Assembly: GCF_003121485.1 (NCBI RefSeq)
Contig: NZ_QAVX01000012.1
Coordinates: 62,001-126,000 of the forward strand
Source of the DNA: Dyella sp. C11
GTDB taxonomy: Bacteria; Pseudomonadota; Gammaproteobacteria; Xanthomonadales; Rhodanobacteraceae
Direction of reading: 5' to 3'
Length of the DNA stretch: 64,000 nucleotides
The notes under the pieces were generated by a model. That model was given only the letters and a program-made list of their open reading frames with translations, searched no databases and was not told the DNA's origin. Positions 42,332 to 52,800 of this stretch are shown piece by piece. Numbering within the stretch: the first letter of the stretch is position 1; each line of letters opens with the position of its first letter. The position numbers and the translations under genes are program-made.

Positions 42332-44629
42332 GTGCGCAAGGATGGTGCCCTGTTACCCGCCGTGATGCTGCTGTCCGGCGTGCTCGCGGTGCAATGGTGG
42401 GTGGTGTTGCCGCCCGCCTGGTTCTGCATCGTGTGCGGAGCCCTGGCGCTGCTTCTTCTTCGTCTTGGCCGATACGGTCGCGCGCTGGCGTGGTGCCTGT
42501 TCGGCATCGCGTGGGCATGCTGGCGCGGTAGTACGGCGATGGATGCGCGCTTGCCGCGCGATCGGGAAGGGCAGGACTTTCACCTGGTGGGACGCGTCGT
42601 GGATCTGCCGCAGGCGCGCGCCGATGCCACGGGCTTTGTGTTTCGGGTCGAACAGGCCTCGTTCGGCGATACGCCGGTGTCTCTGCGTGGGCGCGTGCGG
42701 GTGAGTTGGTACAACGGTGCGCCCGACATTCCTCCGTGCAGTCGCTGGCAATTGACCGTGCGGCTCAAGCGCCCGCGCGGGCTGATCAATCCGGGAGGGA
42801 CGGACAGCGAGCGCAGCGCGCTTGAGCGCAACATCGTGGCCGTGGGTTACGTGCGCGATGGCGCAGGAAACGCGCCGCTCGGGTTGCCGGGATTTTGCAT
42901 CGATGGTGTGCGGCAGGCGATCAGCCGTGGCATCGCGTCACGCGTCCGCGATCCACACGATGCCGCACTCCTGCAGGCTTTCTCGGTAGGCGACACGCGC
43001 GGCCTGAGCCAGCACGACTGGGAAGTGGCGCGCGCCAACGGCATTCCCCATCTCATCGCCATTTCAGGTTTCCACGTGGGCGTGGCTGCAATTTTCGGCG
43101 TCTGGCTGGCACGCCTTCTGTACTGGCTTCGCCCCACGCTTGGCTTGCGCCTGCCACGCGTGCAGGCGCAGGCGGCATTGGCGTTCGCAGTGGCGGGTAT
43201 CTACAGCGCGCTCGCAGGGTTCGGCCTGCCGACAGTACGCACCCTGCTGATGATTGGCATCGTGGCGTTGGCAAAATGCTCGCGTCGCTACTCGGGCGGC
43301 CCACAAACATTGGCGCTCGCATTGATGGCCGTGCTGGTGGTCGATCCCCTTTCGGTGCTGGCCGCAGGGTTCTGGCTTTCCTTCATCGGCGTGGCTTTCC
43401 TGATGGTCTGCATGACGACGCGAGGGAAGGGATGGCGCGGTTTTCTGCACGAACTGTCCGCAGGGCAACTGGTGATGACCTTGTCCCTGTTGCCGTTGAC
43501 GATGTGGTTTTTCGGCGAGTCGTCGCTGGTTGGCGCGCTGTCCAACCTGATCGCCGTGCCCTTCGTCAGTTTTGTCATCGTGCCGGTCACCTTGGTGGGC
43601 ATGATTCTTCTGGGCGTGTGTCCTCCGCTCGCGCAGCCTGTGCTGTGGTGCGCTGCGTGGCTGGCGCACGCGCAATGGTGGCTGCTTGAGCAGATGGCGC
43701 GGTGGCCGGGCGCCCATTGGTATCTGCCCGAGGTGCGTTGGTGGTCGTTGGTGTTGGCAACGCTTGGCGCGCTCTGGTTGTTCTCGCCGCGCGGCATGCC
43801 GATGCGCTGGCTCGGCGGCGTGCTGTTTCTGCCTCTGCTGTTGCCGACACGCGATGTGCCGAAAGCCGGCGAATTTCAGCTCTGGACGCTGGACGTGGGG
43901 CAGGGGCTTTCGATGGTGGTCCGCACGACGCATCACGCACTGGTGTACGACGCCGGTGCGCGGTATCCGTCGGATTTCGATCTGGGTGAAGCGGCGGTGC
44001 TTCCGTCGCTGCATGCACTGGGCATCAAGAAGCTGGATCTGCTCGTGGCCAGCCACGCCGACAACGACCACGCAGGCGGCATTCCTGCCGTGGCGGCGGC
44101 ATTTCCCGACGCGGAGCGAATCTCGGGCGAGCCCGAGCGCATTCCCATCGCCATGGGTCCTTGTATCCCCGGCACGGCGTGGGAGTGGGATGGCGTGACT
44201 CTGCGCGTGCTTCCGTCGGGCAAGGACGGCGCCAAGGCCAACGACCGGTCGTGCACGCTGCTGGTCGAAGGGCGGGGTGGCAGGGCGTTGCTCACGGGCG
44301 ACATCACCTCGGCCGTTGAACCCGTGGTGGCGGCTGCGATACCCGAGGGGCCGCCGCTGGTGCTGGCCGTTCCGCATCACGGCAGCCGGACCTCGTCGAG
44401 CCGGGCGTTCATCCAGGCCACGTCGCCGGCTTTGGCGCTGGTGTCCGCCGGCTGGCGCAACCGTTTCCATCATCCCAATGCTGCCGTCATGCAGCGTTAC
44501 GACGAGGCGGGCGTGCCTTGGCTGAACACTGCGGTGGTGGGAGCCATCCAGGTCGATGTTCCCGCCGACGGGCCTCCTCGCGTTGCCCTGACCTGGCGCC
44601 CGCGCCAGTCTCGCTACTGGCGCGAATGA
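42332..44629 (+). CDS. comEC: DNA uptake channel ComEC/Rec2
   Basis: 765 residues from GTG 42332 with GGGAGGAGG upstream. Domains in order: N-terminal membrane segment and OB-like region, the competence transmembrane domain with PHLIAISGFHVGVAA, and a C-terminal metallo-beta-lactamase-like domain with LDVGQGLSMVV, LLVASHADNDHAGG and AVPHHGSRTSSS. ComEC moves single-stranded DNA across the inner membrane in natural transformation; the C-terminal domain may degrade the other strand. Its presence suggests competence, which also needs genes outside this window. Confidence 0.93.
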   Translation: MRKDGALLPAVMLLSGVLAVQWWVVLPPAWFCIVCGALALLLLRLGRYGRALAWCLFGIAWACWRGSTAMDARLPRDREGQDFHLVGRVVDLPQARADATGFVFRVEQASFGDTPVSLRGRVRVSWYNGAPDIPPCSRWQLTVRLKRPRGLINPGGTDSERSALERNIVAVGYVRDGAGNAPLGLPGFCIDGVRQAISRGIASRVRDPHDAALLQAFSVGDTRGLSQHDWEVARANGIPHLIAISGFHVGVAAIFGVWLARLLYWLRPTLGLRLPRVQAQAALAFAVAGIYSALAGFGLPTVRTLLMIGIVALAKCSRRYSGGPQTLALALMAVLVVDPLSVLAAGFWLSFIGVAFLMVCMTTRGKGWRGFLHELSAGQLVMTLSLLPLTMWFFGESSLVGALSNLIAVPFVSFVIVPVTLVGMILLGVCPPLAQPVLWCAAWLAHAQWWLLEQMARWPGAHWYLPEVRWWSLVLATLGALWLFSPRGMPMRWLGGVLFLPLLLPTRDVPKAGEFQLWTLDVGQGLSMVVRTTHHALVYDAGARYPSDFDLGEAAVLPSLHALGIKKLDLLVASHADNDHAGGIPAVAAAFPDAERISGEPERIPIAMGPCIPGTAWEWDGVTLRVLPSGKDGAKANDRSCTLLVEGRGGRALLTGDITSAVEPVVAAAIPEGPPLVLAVPHHGSRTSSSRAFIQATSPALALVSAGWRNRFHHPNAAVMQRYDEAGVPWLNTAVVGAIQVDVPADGPPRVALTWRPRQSRYWRE

Positions 44630-44775
44630 ATCCGAGGCCGGCTCGCAAGGCCTGCCTGGCACCATTCGTGACCCCATTCACAGCCCTTCGGCAACGGTCG
44701 GCACAGCCCGGAGAACGGCAGGGCGAGACTGTTATGATGCGTCCTTCCTGACTGGCGAAGTGGCCCGGAGTCGTT

Positions 44776-45441
44776 GTGCTGGAAATCCTGATGGCTGGTG
44801 GCTGGGCAATGCTGCCCATCCTGATCTGTTCGGCGGTCGCCCTGGCGATCGTGCTGGAGCGTTGCTGGACCCTTCGTCGCAAGTCCGTGCTTCCGCCGGG
44901 TCTGGGCGAGGAAGTGCGCAACTGGGCGCGCGCGGGCCAGCTCGACCCGAACCACCTCACCACCCTGGCCAATGGCTCGCCGCTGGGCGAACTGCTGGCT
45001 TCCGCGCTGGCCGTGCGCAACCGTCCGCGCGAGCTGATCAAGGAGCGCATCGAGGATACCGGCCGCCATGTGGTCCACCGCATGGAGCGCTATCTCAACA
45101 CGCTCGGCACCATCGCGCTGATCGGCCCGCTGCTCGGCCTGCTCGGCACCGTGATCGGCCTGATCCGCATGTTCATGGAAGTGATGCGCGGTGGCGTGGG
45201 CGATCCCATGAAGATGGCCGGCGGCATCGGCGAGGCGCTGATCTGCACCGCCACGGGCCTGATCGTGGCCATCCCCGCTTACGTGCTGCACCGCTATTTC
45301 CGTTCGAAAGTGGCGGGTTACTGCGTGGAAATGGAAAAGCAGGCCACCGAGTTGCTCGATGAGCTGACGGCCCATCAAGTGGCCGCACCGCGCACCCGTG
45401 CGCCGCGCGCCAGCACCACCACCGAGTCGAGCGCGAGCTGA
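44776..45441 (+). CDS. exbB: MotA/TolQ/ExbB proton channel protein
   Basis: 221 residues from GTG 44776. Three transmembrane helices: ILMAGGWAMLPILICSAVAL, YLNTLGTIALIGPLLGLLGT and EALICTATGLIVAIPAYVLH. The conserved Thr/Ala pattern of the ion channel is in the last two. With ExbD it converts proton motive force to energise TonB-type systems or other envelope processes. It precedes exbD by three bases and msbA-lpxK, a typical Xanthomonadales order; no tonB is nearby. Confidence 0.9.
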   Translation: MLEILMAGGWAMLPILICSAVALAIVLERCWTLRRKSVLPPGLGEEVRNWARAGQLDPNHLTTLANGSPLGELLASALAVRNRPRELIKERIEDTGRHVVHRMERYLNTLGTIALIGPLLGLLGTVIGLIRMFMEVMRGGVGDPMKMAGGIGEALICTATGLIVAIPAYVLHRYFRSKVAGYCVEMEKQATELLDELTAHQVAAPRTRAPRASTTTESSAS

Positions 45442-45444
45442 CGC

Positions 45445-45876
45445 ATGCGTATCGGCAACGACCGTCGGCAAGACGATTTCGAGATCAACGTGATCTCGCT
45501 GATCGACGTGCTGCTTACCCTGCTGATGTTCTTCGTGCTCACCACCACCTTCATCCAGCACTCGCGGATGCAGGTGACCCTGCCCAAGGCCAGCGCGGAA
45601 GATCGCGACATGCAGGCACCCGCGCTCACCATCGTGGTGGACCGCGATGGCCACTTCTTCGTCGGCAGCGACGAAGTGCATGGTGAAGGCGTGGAACCGC
45701 TCAAGCAGGCCATTGCCAATGTGGCGGGCGACGATCGCGAACGTCAGGTGACCATTCGTGCGGACGCCATGACGCCACACCAGAATGTGGTGACCGCGAT
45801 GGACGCGCTGGGCCAGCTCGGCTTCACGAAGCTGTCCATCGCCACGACACCCAGTCAGGCGGATAGCGGCCAGTGA
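45445..45876 (+). CDS. exbD: ExbD/TolR-family protein
   Basis: 143 residues: short cytoplasmic N-terminus, one transmembrane helix with the proton-relay Asp in ISLIDVLLTLLMFFVLTTTF and a periplasmic domain (VTIRADAMTPHQNVVTAMDA). It is the ExbB partner. The TGA overlaps the GTG start of msbA by three bases, so it is translationally coupled. Confidence 0.92.
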   Translation: MRIGNDRRQDDFEINVISLIDVLLTLLMFFVLTTTFIQHSRMQVTLPKASAEDRDMQAPALTIVVDRDGHFFVGSDEVHGEGVEPLKQAIANVAGDDRERQVTIRADAMTPHQNVVTAMDALGQLGFTKLSIATTPSQADSGQ

Positions 45877-47645
45877 GCAACGGCAAGGTCAAGATCTGGG
45901 ACGCGCACACGATCCAGATCTACAAGCGGCTGCTGGGCTATACCAAGCGTTTCTGGCCGGTGGGGCTGATCGCCATCGCGGGCATGATCGTCGACGGTGG
46001 CGGCCTGGCCGTGTTCACCAAGCTGCTCAAGCCGATGATCGACAAGCTCTTCACCGAGAAAGATCCGGTGATGATCTTCTGGATGCCGATCTGGATCGTG
46101 ATGGTGTTTCTGGTGCGCGGCGTCGGCACGTTCGCCAGCAGCTATGGCGTGGCCTACATCGGGCGCAACGTCGTCAATGCGATCCAGCGCGACGTGTTTG
46201 CCGCTTACCTGCGGTTGCCAGCCTCCTTTTTTGGCAGGGAACACTCGGGGCATCAGGTCTCGCGCATCACCTACACCAGTGAGCAGGTGGCGGTTGCTTC
46301 CACCGACGCGGTGAAAGTGGTGATCACCGAAGGCGTCACCGTCATTGGCATGTTGTACGCCATGCTCAGCACCAGCGCCTACCTGACGATGGCGCTCTTC
46401 GTGATGGTGCCGCTGATCGCGCTGATCGCCAGCGTTGTCAGTCGCCGGTACCGCACGATCAGTCGCCGCATCCAGAGCACCATGGGCGGGGTGACCGGCA
46501 CGGTCGAAGAATCGGTGCAGGCGCATCGTGAGATTCGCGTCTATGGCGGCCAGGAACAGGCAGCGTCGCGCTTCAAGGACGTCACCGATAACACGCGCCG
46601 CCTCAATCTGAAGATCGCATCCACGAATGCCCAGTCAAGTTCGGCCATCCAGACGGTGGCCGCGTTGGCATTGGCTGTGATGGTTTTTCTGGCGACGCGC
46701 CCGTTCGAAATCGAGAAGATGTCGGCCGGTGACTTCATCGTGGTCTTGACCGCCATGGGCGGCATGATGCCGTCGCTGCGGCGGCTTGCGAACGTCCAGT
46801 CCAACATCCAGAGCGGCATGTCGGCGGCGGAGAATCTCTTCGAGATCATCGACACGGCGCCCGAAGTGGATGCCGGCACCCGCGTGCTCGATCGAACGCA
46901 GGGTGATATCCGGTTTGAAGATGTCAGCCTCAAGTACGCGCGCGGTGATCTGGAAGCACTGCGTGGCATCAACCTGCATTGCGCGCCGGGTACGGTCACG
47001 GCATTGGTCGGCCGCTCCGGCAGCGGCAAGAGCAGCCTGGTCAGTCTTCTTCCGCGATTCAACGAGCCCACGACCGGCCACATCCTGATCGATGGCGCCA
47101 ACTACGAGAGCTTCACGCTTGCATCGCTGCGTCGCCAGATCGCATGGGTCGGCCAGAGCGTGGTGCTGTTCGATGGCACCGTGGCGGAAAACATTGCGTA
47201 CGGCGAACTCGCCGGCGCGAGCGAGGCCGACATCATCGCGGCGGCGCAGGCGGCCAACGCGTGGGAATTCATCCAGAAGATGCCCGGCGGCATCCACTGC
47301 GCGATTGGGCAGGGCGGCAACCTGCTGTCGGGCGGCCAGCGTCAGCGTCTCGCGATTGCACGCGCGATTCTGAAGAACGCACCGATCCTTGTGCTGGACG
47401 AAGCCACCAGCGCGCTCGATACCGAATCCGAGCGTCTGATCCAGCAGGCGCTGCAGGGCCTGATGAAGGACCGCACGACATTGGTGATCGCGCATCGCCT
47501 GTCCACCATCGAGCATGCCGACCAGATCGCCGTGATGGATCAGGGCCGCATTGTCGAACGTGGCACGCACGCCGAATTGCTCGCTCAGAACGGCCATTAC
47601 GCGGCGCTGCACCGCATGCAGTTCCACAGCCAGCCTGGTGATTGA
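45873..47645 (+). CDS. msbA: Lipid A export ABC transporter MsbA
   Basis: 590 residues from GTG 45873. An N-terminal six-helix exporter domain (about 20-320) is followed by an ATPase domain with Walker A VGRSGSGKSSLV, signature GNLLSGGQRQRLAIARAIL and Walker B ILVLDEATSALD. It flips lipid A-core across the inner membrane. It is followed by lpxK after nine bases, the standard lipid A pairing. Confidence 0.95.
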   Translation: MSNGKVKIWDAHTIQIYKRLLGYTKRFWPVGLIAIAGMIVDGGGLAVFTKLLKPMIDKLFTEKDPVMIFWMPIWIVMVFLVRGVGTFASSYGVAYIGRNVVNAIQRDVFAAYLRLPASFFGREHSGHQVSRITYTSEQVAVASTDAVKVVITEGVTVIGMLYAMLSTSAYLTMALFVMVPLIALIASVVSRRYRTISRRIQSTMGGVTGTVEESVQAHREIRVYGGQEQAASRFKDVTDNTRRLNLKIASTNAQSSSAIQTVAALALAVMVFLATRPFEIEKMSAGDFIVVLTAMGGMMPSLRRLANVQSNIQSGMSAAENLFEIIDTAPEVDAGTRVLDRTQGDIRFEDVSLKYARGDLEALRGINLHCAPGTVTALVGRSGSGKSSLVSLLPRFNEPTTGHILIDGANYESFTLASLRRQIAWVGQSVVLFDGTVAENIAYGELAGASEADIIAAAQAANAWEFIQKMPGGIHCAIGQGGNLLSGGQRQRLAIARAILKNAPILVLDEATSALDTESERLIQQALQGLMKDRTTLVIAHRLSTIEHADQIAVMDQGRIVERGTHAELLAQNGHYAALHRMQFHSQPGD

Positions 47646-47654
47646 GGCCGTGGC

Positions 47655-48635
47655 ATGACGCTGACCGAACGGCTCGAAGCGGCCTGGTACGGTTCGGCGC
47701 GCGCCCCGTGGTGGACCGGTCCGCTCTCCTGGCTTTATGGCGGCCTTACAGCGTTGAGGCGTGCGCTGTATCGCACGGGCGTGTTGCGTGCCACGCGGTT
47801 GTCCGTTCCCGTCATCGTCATCGGCAACATCAGCGTAGGTGGTACAGGCAAGACGCCATTGACCATCGCGCTGGCTGACGCACTTCGCGAACGCGGTTAC
47901 ACGCCGGGCGTCGTGAGTCGTGGATACGGTGGCACGCAGAAGGAACCGCTGCGGCTCGGTGATACGCCCGATCCCGCACAAGTGGGCGACGAACCGTGCC
48001 TGATTCGTGCCAGCGGAACGCCGGTAGCCGTGGGGCGCGATCGGCCGGCCGCCGCCGCGCTCCTGATCGATGCAGGCTGCAACGTGGTGATTGCCGACGA
48101 TGGCCTCCAGCACTACGCCTTGGCGCGTGATGTGGAAATCTGCGTGATCGATGGTGCGCGCCGCTTCGGCAACAGCCGTTTGCTGCCGGCCGGACCGCTA
48201 CGCGAGCCTTTATCGCGCCTGCATCACGTGGATTTCCGCGTCTGCAACGGTGGAGCGGTGGCGCAGGGCGATATCCCCATGTCTCTGAAAGGTGGCATCG
48301 CCCGCGCGCTGGCCGATGACCACGCCAAGCCGCTGGCAGACTTCGCCGGACAAACGGTGCACGCCGTGGCTGCCATCGGTCATCCGCTGCGCTTCTTTGC
48401 CAGCCTGCGCGCGCAGGGCATCGAGGTGGTCGAGCACCCGTTTCCCGATCATCACCTGTTTACGGCGGGCGACCTGTCGTTCGGCGACTGCAAGCCCGTA
48501 CTGATGACCGAAAAGGACGCCGTAAAGTGCCGTCCCTTCGCACAGGCGCACTGGTGGACGGTGCCCGTGCGGGCCGATTTGCCGCCAAGTTTTTTTGATG
48601 ATGTCGTGGCGCGTCTGAAACGGACCATGCGCTGA
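47655..48635 (+). CDS. lpxK: Tetraacyldisaccharide 4'-kinase LpxK
   Basis: 326 residues. P-loop GNISVGGTGKTPLTIALA, then SRGYGG, DDGLQHYALARD (conserved DDG-QH catalytic site) and LTEKDAVKC. It phosphorylates the lipid A disaccharide to lipid IVA at the inner membrane. It is the last gene of exbB-exbD-msbA-lpxK, with a terminator directly after. Confidence 0.95.
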   Translation: MTLTERLEAAWYGSARAPWWTGPLSWLYGGLTALRRALYRTGVLRATRLSVPVIVIGNISVGGTGKTPLTIALADALRERGYTPGVVSRGYGGTQKEPLRLGDTPDPAQVGDEPCLIRASGTPVAVGRDRPAAAALLIDAGCNVVIADDGLQHYALARDVEICVIDGARRFGNSRLLPAGPLREPLSRLHHVDFRVCNGGAVAQGDIPMSLKGGIARALADDHAKPLADFAGQTVHAVAAIGHPLRFFASLRAQGIEVVEHPFPDHHLFTAGDLSFGDCKPVLMTEKDAVKCRPFAQAHWWTVPVRADLPPSFFDDVVARLKRTMR

Positions 48636-48643
48636 GTGCGACA

Positions 48644-48680
48644 ACAAAAAAAAGCCGACCCGCGAAGGTCGGCTTTTTCT
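48644..48680. terminator. Bidirectional terminator between lpxK and the glycine-zipper gene
   Basis: AAAGCCGACC-CGCGAA-GGTCGGCTTTTT with an A-run on the left and T-run on the right. It serves both convergent genes. Confidence 0.9.
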
Positions 48681-48700
48681 TTGATCGTTGGCGCAGCTGA

Positions 48701-49168
48701 TTACTGGATGCGAACGATATTGCCCTGCGGGTCGATCTGCACAAGGTCGCCGGTGCGGATGGCGCTGGCATCGGGCACGGTCACGTTGCTGTAGGCACCG
48801 TTGCCCATGCGAATGCGCAGGGTGTAGCTGGCGTTCGGGCGGCCGCTGTTGGCGCCGATGCGGTTGCCCGCATAACCGCCGCCCACGGCGCCGGCGACGG
48901 TGGCCAGGGTGTTGCCCTTGCCCTTGCCGACCTGGTTGCCCAGCACGCCGCCGGCGATGCCGCCGATGATGGTGCCGGCCATGCTGTGGTCATTGCCTTG
49001 GGTGATGTTCTGGTCGATCGCTTCCACCGTGCCGCACTGGTCACAGCGGAGGTAGATGCCGTCGTTGCGGACCAGCACGCCGCTACGCGCCTGCTGGGCG
49101 CTGGCGGCAAACGGGCTGGCTACAAGCAGGGCGGCCAGCGACAACACGGCGAGACGGGGGTTGAACAT
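48701..49168 (-). CDS. Glycine-zipper 2TM protein with CDQCG motif
   Basis: 155 residues from ATG 49168 with GGAGAG upstream. Signal peptide with LAALLVASPFAASAQQ (cleaved by signal peptidase I, not lipidated), the motif LRCDQCGTVEAIDQNI, a glycine zipper TIIGGIAGGVLGNQVGKGKG with AGAVGGGYAGNRIG and a C-terminal strand domain ending DPQGNIVRIQ. It is a paralogue of 33358-33810, differing in that it is probably not lipidated. Confidence 0.85.
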   Translation of the reverse strand: MFNPRLAVLSLAALLVASPFAASAQQARSGVLVRNDGIYLRCDQCGTVEAIDQNITQGNDHSMAGTIIGGIAGGVLGNQVGKGKGNTLATVAGAVGGGYAGNRIGANSGRPNASYTLRIRMGNGAYSNVTVPDASAIRTGDLVQIDPQGNIVRIQ

Positions 49169-49330
49169 GGACTCTCTCTCCATTGAGGGGGCGTTACGTC
49201 CCCAGTCTAGCGAGACTCACTGAATGGCGGACTGAATGATCGGGCAAAAGACCCGTATCATGTGCACTTTTCCGGCCGCTCGCAGTGACCCTTGCGGCAC
49301 CCCGCGAAAGCCACGCACATCGGAGTCGCC

Positions 49331-49729
49331 ATGAGCCTTATCCAAGTCCCGGTTTCCTACGGCGAGCTGATCGACAAGATCACCATCCTGGAGATCAAGT
49401 CCAAGCAGATCACCGACGCGGCCAAGCTGGCCAACGTCCGCACCGAGCTGGACCTGCTCAACGCCACCTGGGCAAGCCACCCGGCCTCGCAGACCGATAT
49501 TTCTTCCGAGCGCGCCCGCCTGCTGGCGGTGAACGAAGCGCTGTGGGATATCGAAGACCGCATCCGCCTGAAGGAAAAGGCGCAGGCGTTCGACGCCGAA
49601 TTCATCGAACTGGCACGTTCGGTCTATTTCCAGAACGACGACCGCGCCGCCGTAAAGCGCGAGATCAACCTCAAGCTCGGCTCGCAGCTGGTGGAAGAGA
49701 AGTTCTATCAGGACTACCGACAGCCCTGA
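49331..49729 (+). CDS. DUF6165-family protein
   Basis: 132 residues from ATG 49331. A mainly helical protein beginning MSLIQVPVSYGELIDKITIL, with LWDIEDRIRLKEKAQAFD and VYFQNDDRAAVKREINLKLG. This matches the DUF6165 family of small proteins often found near LPS or glycan genes; the function is unknown. It is a single gene before the type VI secretion locus. Confidence 0.75.
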   Translation: MSLIQVPVSYGELIDKITILEIKSKQITDAAKLANVRTELDLLNATWASHPASQTDISSERARLLAVNEALWDIEDRIRLKEKAQAFDAEFIELARSVYFQNDDRAAVKREINLKLGSQLVEEKFYQDYRQP

Positions 49730-49802
49730 GCGCTCCTGGGGCGCCTCAGATCGTAATCTCCGCGCCGCCGGTATGCCCCCGCCCGTAGGCGGAGGGACAT
49801 GA

Positions 49803-52800
49803 CTATCCGCGCACGGGTGGCTTGCTCTCTGCCTTGAGAGACGACGCTTCGGTAGGCGCAACTGGCCGGGCCCCATCCTGCAGCAGGGTGCGTGGCAGGG
49901 TGAAGTTGTTGAAGATGCGTTGCGTGAAAGGGTTATTGGCCTTCTCGACAACTACGCGATAGCGCATCGCTGCGCCGTCGTCGGCTGTGAAGCTCAGATC
50001 AATGCTGGTGGGGGTCGTGCCGGTGAGTTGGCCACGGCTGAGCAAGCGGAACATAGACCAGGGCCCACGGAAGACCAGGCTGCTGCTGTTGCCGCTGCTG
50101 TTGACCAGGGTCACCCGGCTGTCGGTGCTATTGCCCAGGCTATTGGGCCAGATCAAACCTACGCTGTTACTGGGCCCATGGTCGTAGGAGATCAGCTGGC
50201 CTTCGATGCCCAGCACGCTGCTGCGGCGGTTTGGCGTGAGGCCAAGCGGCGTGACATTGAACTGCACATTGAGCGCACCGCGATTGTTGAAGAACGCATC
50301 ACGGATACGGTTGGCTGCCTCCAACTGAGTCAGCACGTCGGTGCGTACCAGATAGCCGCTGCGACGTTCGGAATACAGCGCATCCAGATTGTCTTCCAGC
50401 AAGGTCTTCAGGTATTTGTCGCGAAACTGCTGCAATCGTCCCTGAGGGCCGAAGAAGGCCTCGAAGTCCTCCAGCGAGGCATCCGACGTGCTGGCTGGAT
50501 TGAACGGGTAGCGTCCTGCCAGGTGTTCGCTGTAAAAACTGTAGACATCGGTATCCCAGCGACGCTCCAGTTCGTGCAGCGCTTCGACCAGCAGCACTTG
50601 TGACGATTCGTCAGCTATCTTTTTTACTTGCCCATTCAGTGGCTCCGGCAGGCCAGCGGCCATGCGCTGCACGATCCCGATCGGGTCCTGTCCCTTGAGC
50701 GCAAAGCGGTCCAGCACCATGGCCAGCGCAGCTTTGCCGCGGTCCGGACTGTCTTTGACACTTTTCACGGCGTCGCGAACATTGCCGATGGCCACCATGG
50801 TTTCGTCCATGTACGCCGGCTTGTCACCTTTGCCCACCAGCAGGTCGGCCAGCGGCGCAAAAGATCGCGCGATATCCGCCGTCAGCTGCAGGCTTGCCGC
50901 GTCGTTGGCGGAAGCAGGGGCTTTGGCGTTGCCATCGGGGAGGAGGGGATTGAGCTGCGTGTTGTCGCGCACCGTTTCCACCAGTCGGCGCATGGGTGCC
51001 GCCGGGCTGGTGAGGCTCTCCAGGACAGTCACCGCCTGGCCGATGTCGTTGAAGTCAACCACGTCAAGTTGGTTGATGCCCTGGCGCCAGTTCGCCAGGT
51101 AGTCGGCGGTGTAGATGGTACGAATGCGCCCGGCCAAGGCCTGCTTGTCCGACGCGGAGTAGTCAATGCGATTACGTTGACCCAGCGTCCATTCGTCGAT
51201 CATCGCCAGATCGGTCAAGTCCTGGCTGTGAGGCTCGAAGTAGCCGTGGAAACCCTTGGCGGTAAGCAGTGCATCGATGCGTGCCGTCTGGGGAGATTCG
51301 CCGGATGATTTGACTTGGTAGACGATATCGAATGCCGGGCCAATTTCATGACGCAGATCCAGCGGAGCATGCAATGTTTCACCCGCCTGCTGTTGCATGG
51401 TCAGGTACACGCGTTGCGGCATCGGAATCTGCCGCAGCTGCTGCTGCAACTCCGCGATCCGCTGGCGATAAGCCGGAAGATCGGCATCGGCATACTTCAT
51501 GGCGTAGTCGAGATGCCGCATCAAATTGTTCTGCACCGTGCCATCGCCGGAAAACGCCGCCTGCCAGTATTTGGCCATCCAGTCTTCCACGATGGGCGCA
51601 CGGCGATTGGGGCGATCTTCGATCATTCGATACACGCGCAAGGCGGCCAGCTGATCGCTGCTGCTGGCCGCGGCCTGGTTCATGGCGTCCATCACGCCGC
51701 TCGCCAGTTCCGGCAGGAAGCGTTGGGAGAGCAATTGCAGGTAGGCCTCGTCCACCTTGGGTCCGATCTTGCGGCCCTGGTACAGGCCCATGTCCGACAC
51801 CACTGGCCACGCATTGCGGTAATCGCCGTACACCGTGACTGCGTCGCGGATTTGATCCATGGGAGCCAGCAGGTTCCTGCCCGTGGGATCGGCCGTCATG
51901 TCTACCTGCTTGCCGCTGAAGTCCCGGCTCTTGGCCAGGACATTGAGCGCCAGGTCGCGGTTCAACGTGTAGTAGTGATACCAGCCACCCACCACCAGCA
52001 AGCCCCCCAGACTGGCGATGATCGTATGGGTCAGCAAGGCGCGCTTCTTGTCGGCCAACACCTTGACGTTGTCGCCCGCCAGACCTGCCTCGGGGTAGAT
52101 GACGCGCTGAAAGAGTTGCTGAGCAAAATAGACAGTGCCGCCGCTCGCGGGCTGGGCACGGGAAATCACCGTATCCAGCTTGAAGGTCGCCGCCGCCGCG
52201 TCGACGAAGGCGTTGCTCAGCAAGCCCTGCTGGAAAACCGAGGAAAAATATACGCCGCGCGGCAGCGCCGGTGCGCCGGAGCGGTCGGCGGCGAGCACGT
52301 CCGCCAGGTAGCGAAGCAGGATGGGTAGCAGTCCGTCCAGTTCACGCGTCAGCGAGAACAAGCCTTCGCGTTGTTCGAGCGACAGCGGATCGCTCAGTGC
52401 ATCGAAAACCTGTTCATTGAGTCGCGCCACCATGGCGCCATAGCGCTTGGACAATTCGTCCAGCCATGCGTCGAAGTGCTTGACCGAGGCCAGGCTGAAG
52501 GTGAAACCAAAAATAGCTTCCCGAACGCTGCGCGGCAGCCTGGCAAAGAACGTCCCGAAACCGTCCAGCTGATCACACTTGCTCAGCACCACATAGATCG
52601 GCGGCCGGGTCCCTAGATGGGCACCGAGCTCCTTCAGGCGTGTGCGCAGCATGGTTGCCTGTGCCTGTCGGTCGCTGGGCTTCTGGTTGAGGAGCGCGAT
52701 CAGGTCGACCACAAGCACCACGCCATTCAGCGGTCGCCGGCTGCGGTTATGACCCAGCCAGTTGATCAGATGATTCCATAGACGCTTCTTGAGTTTGTCC

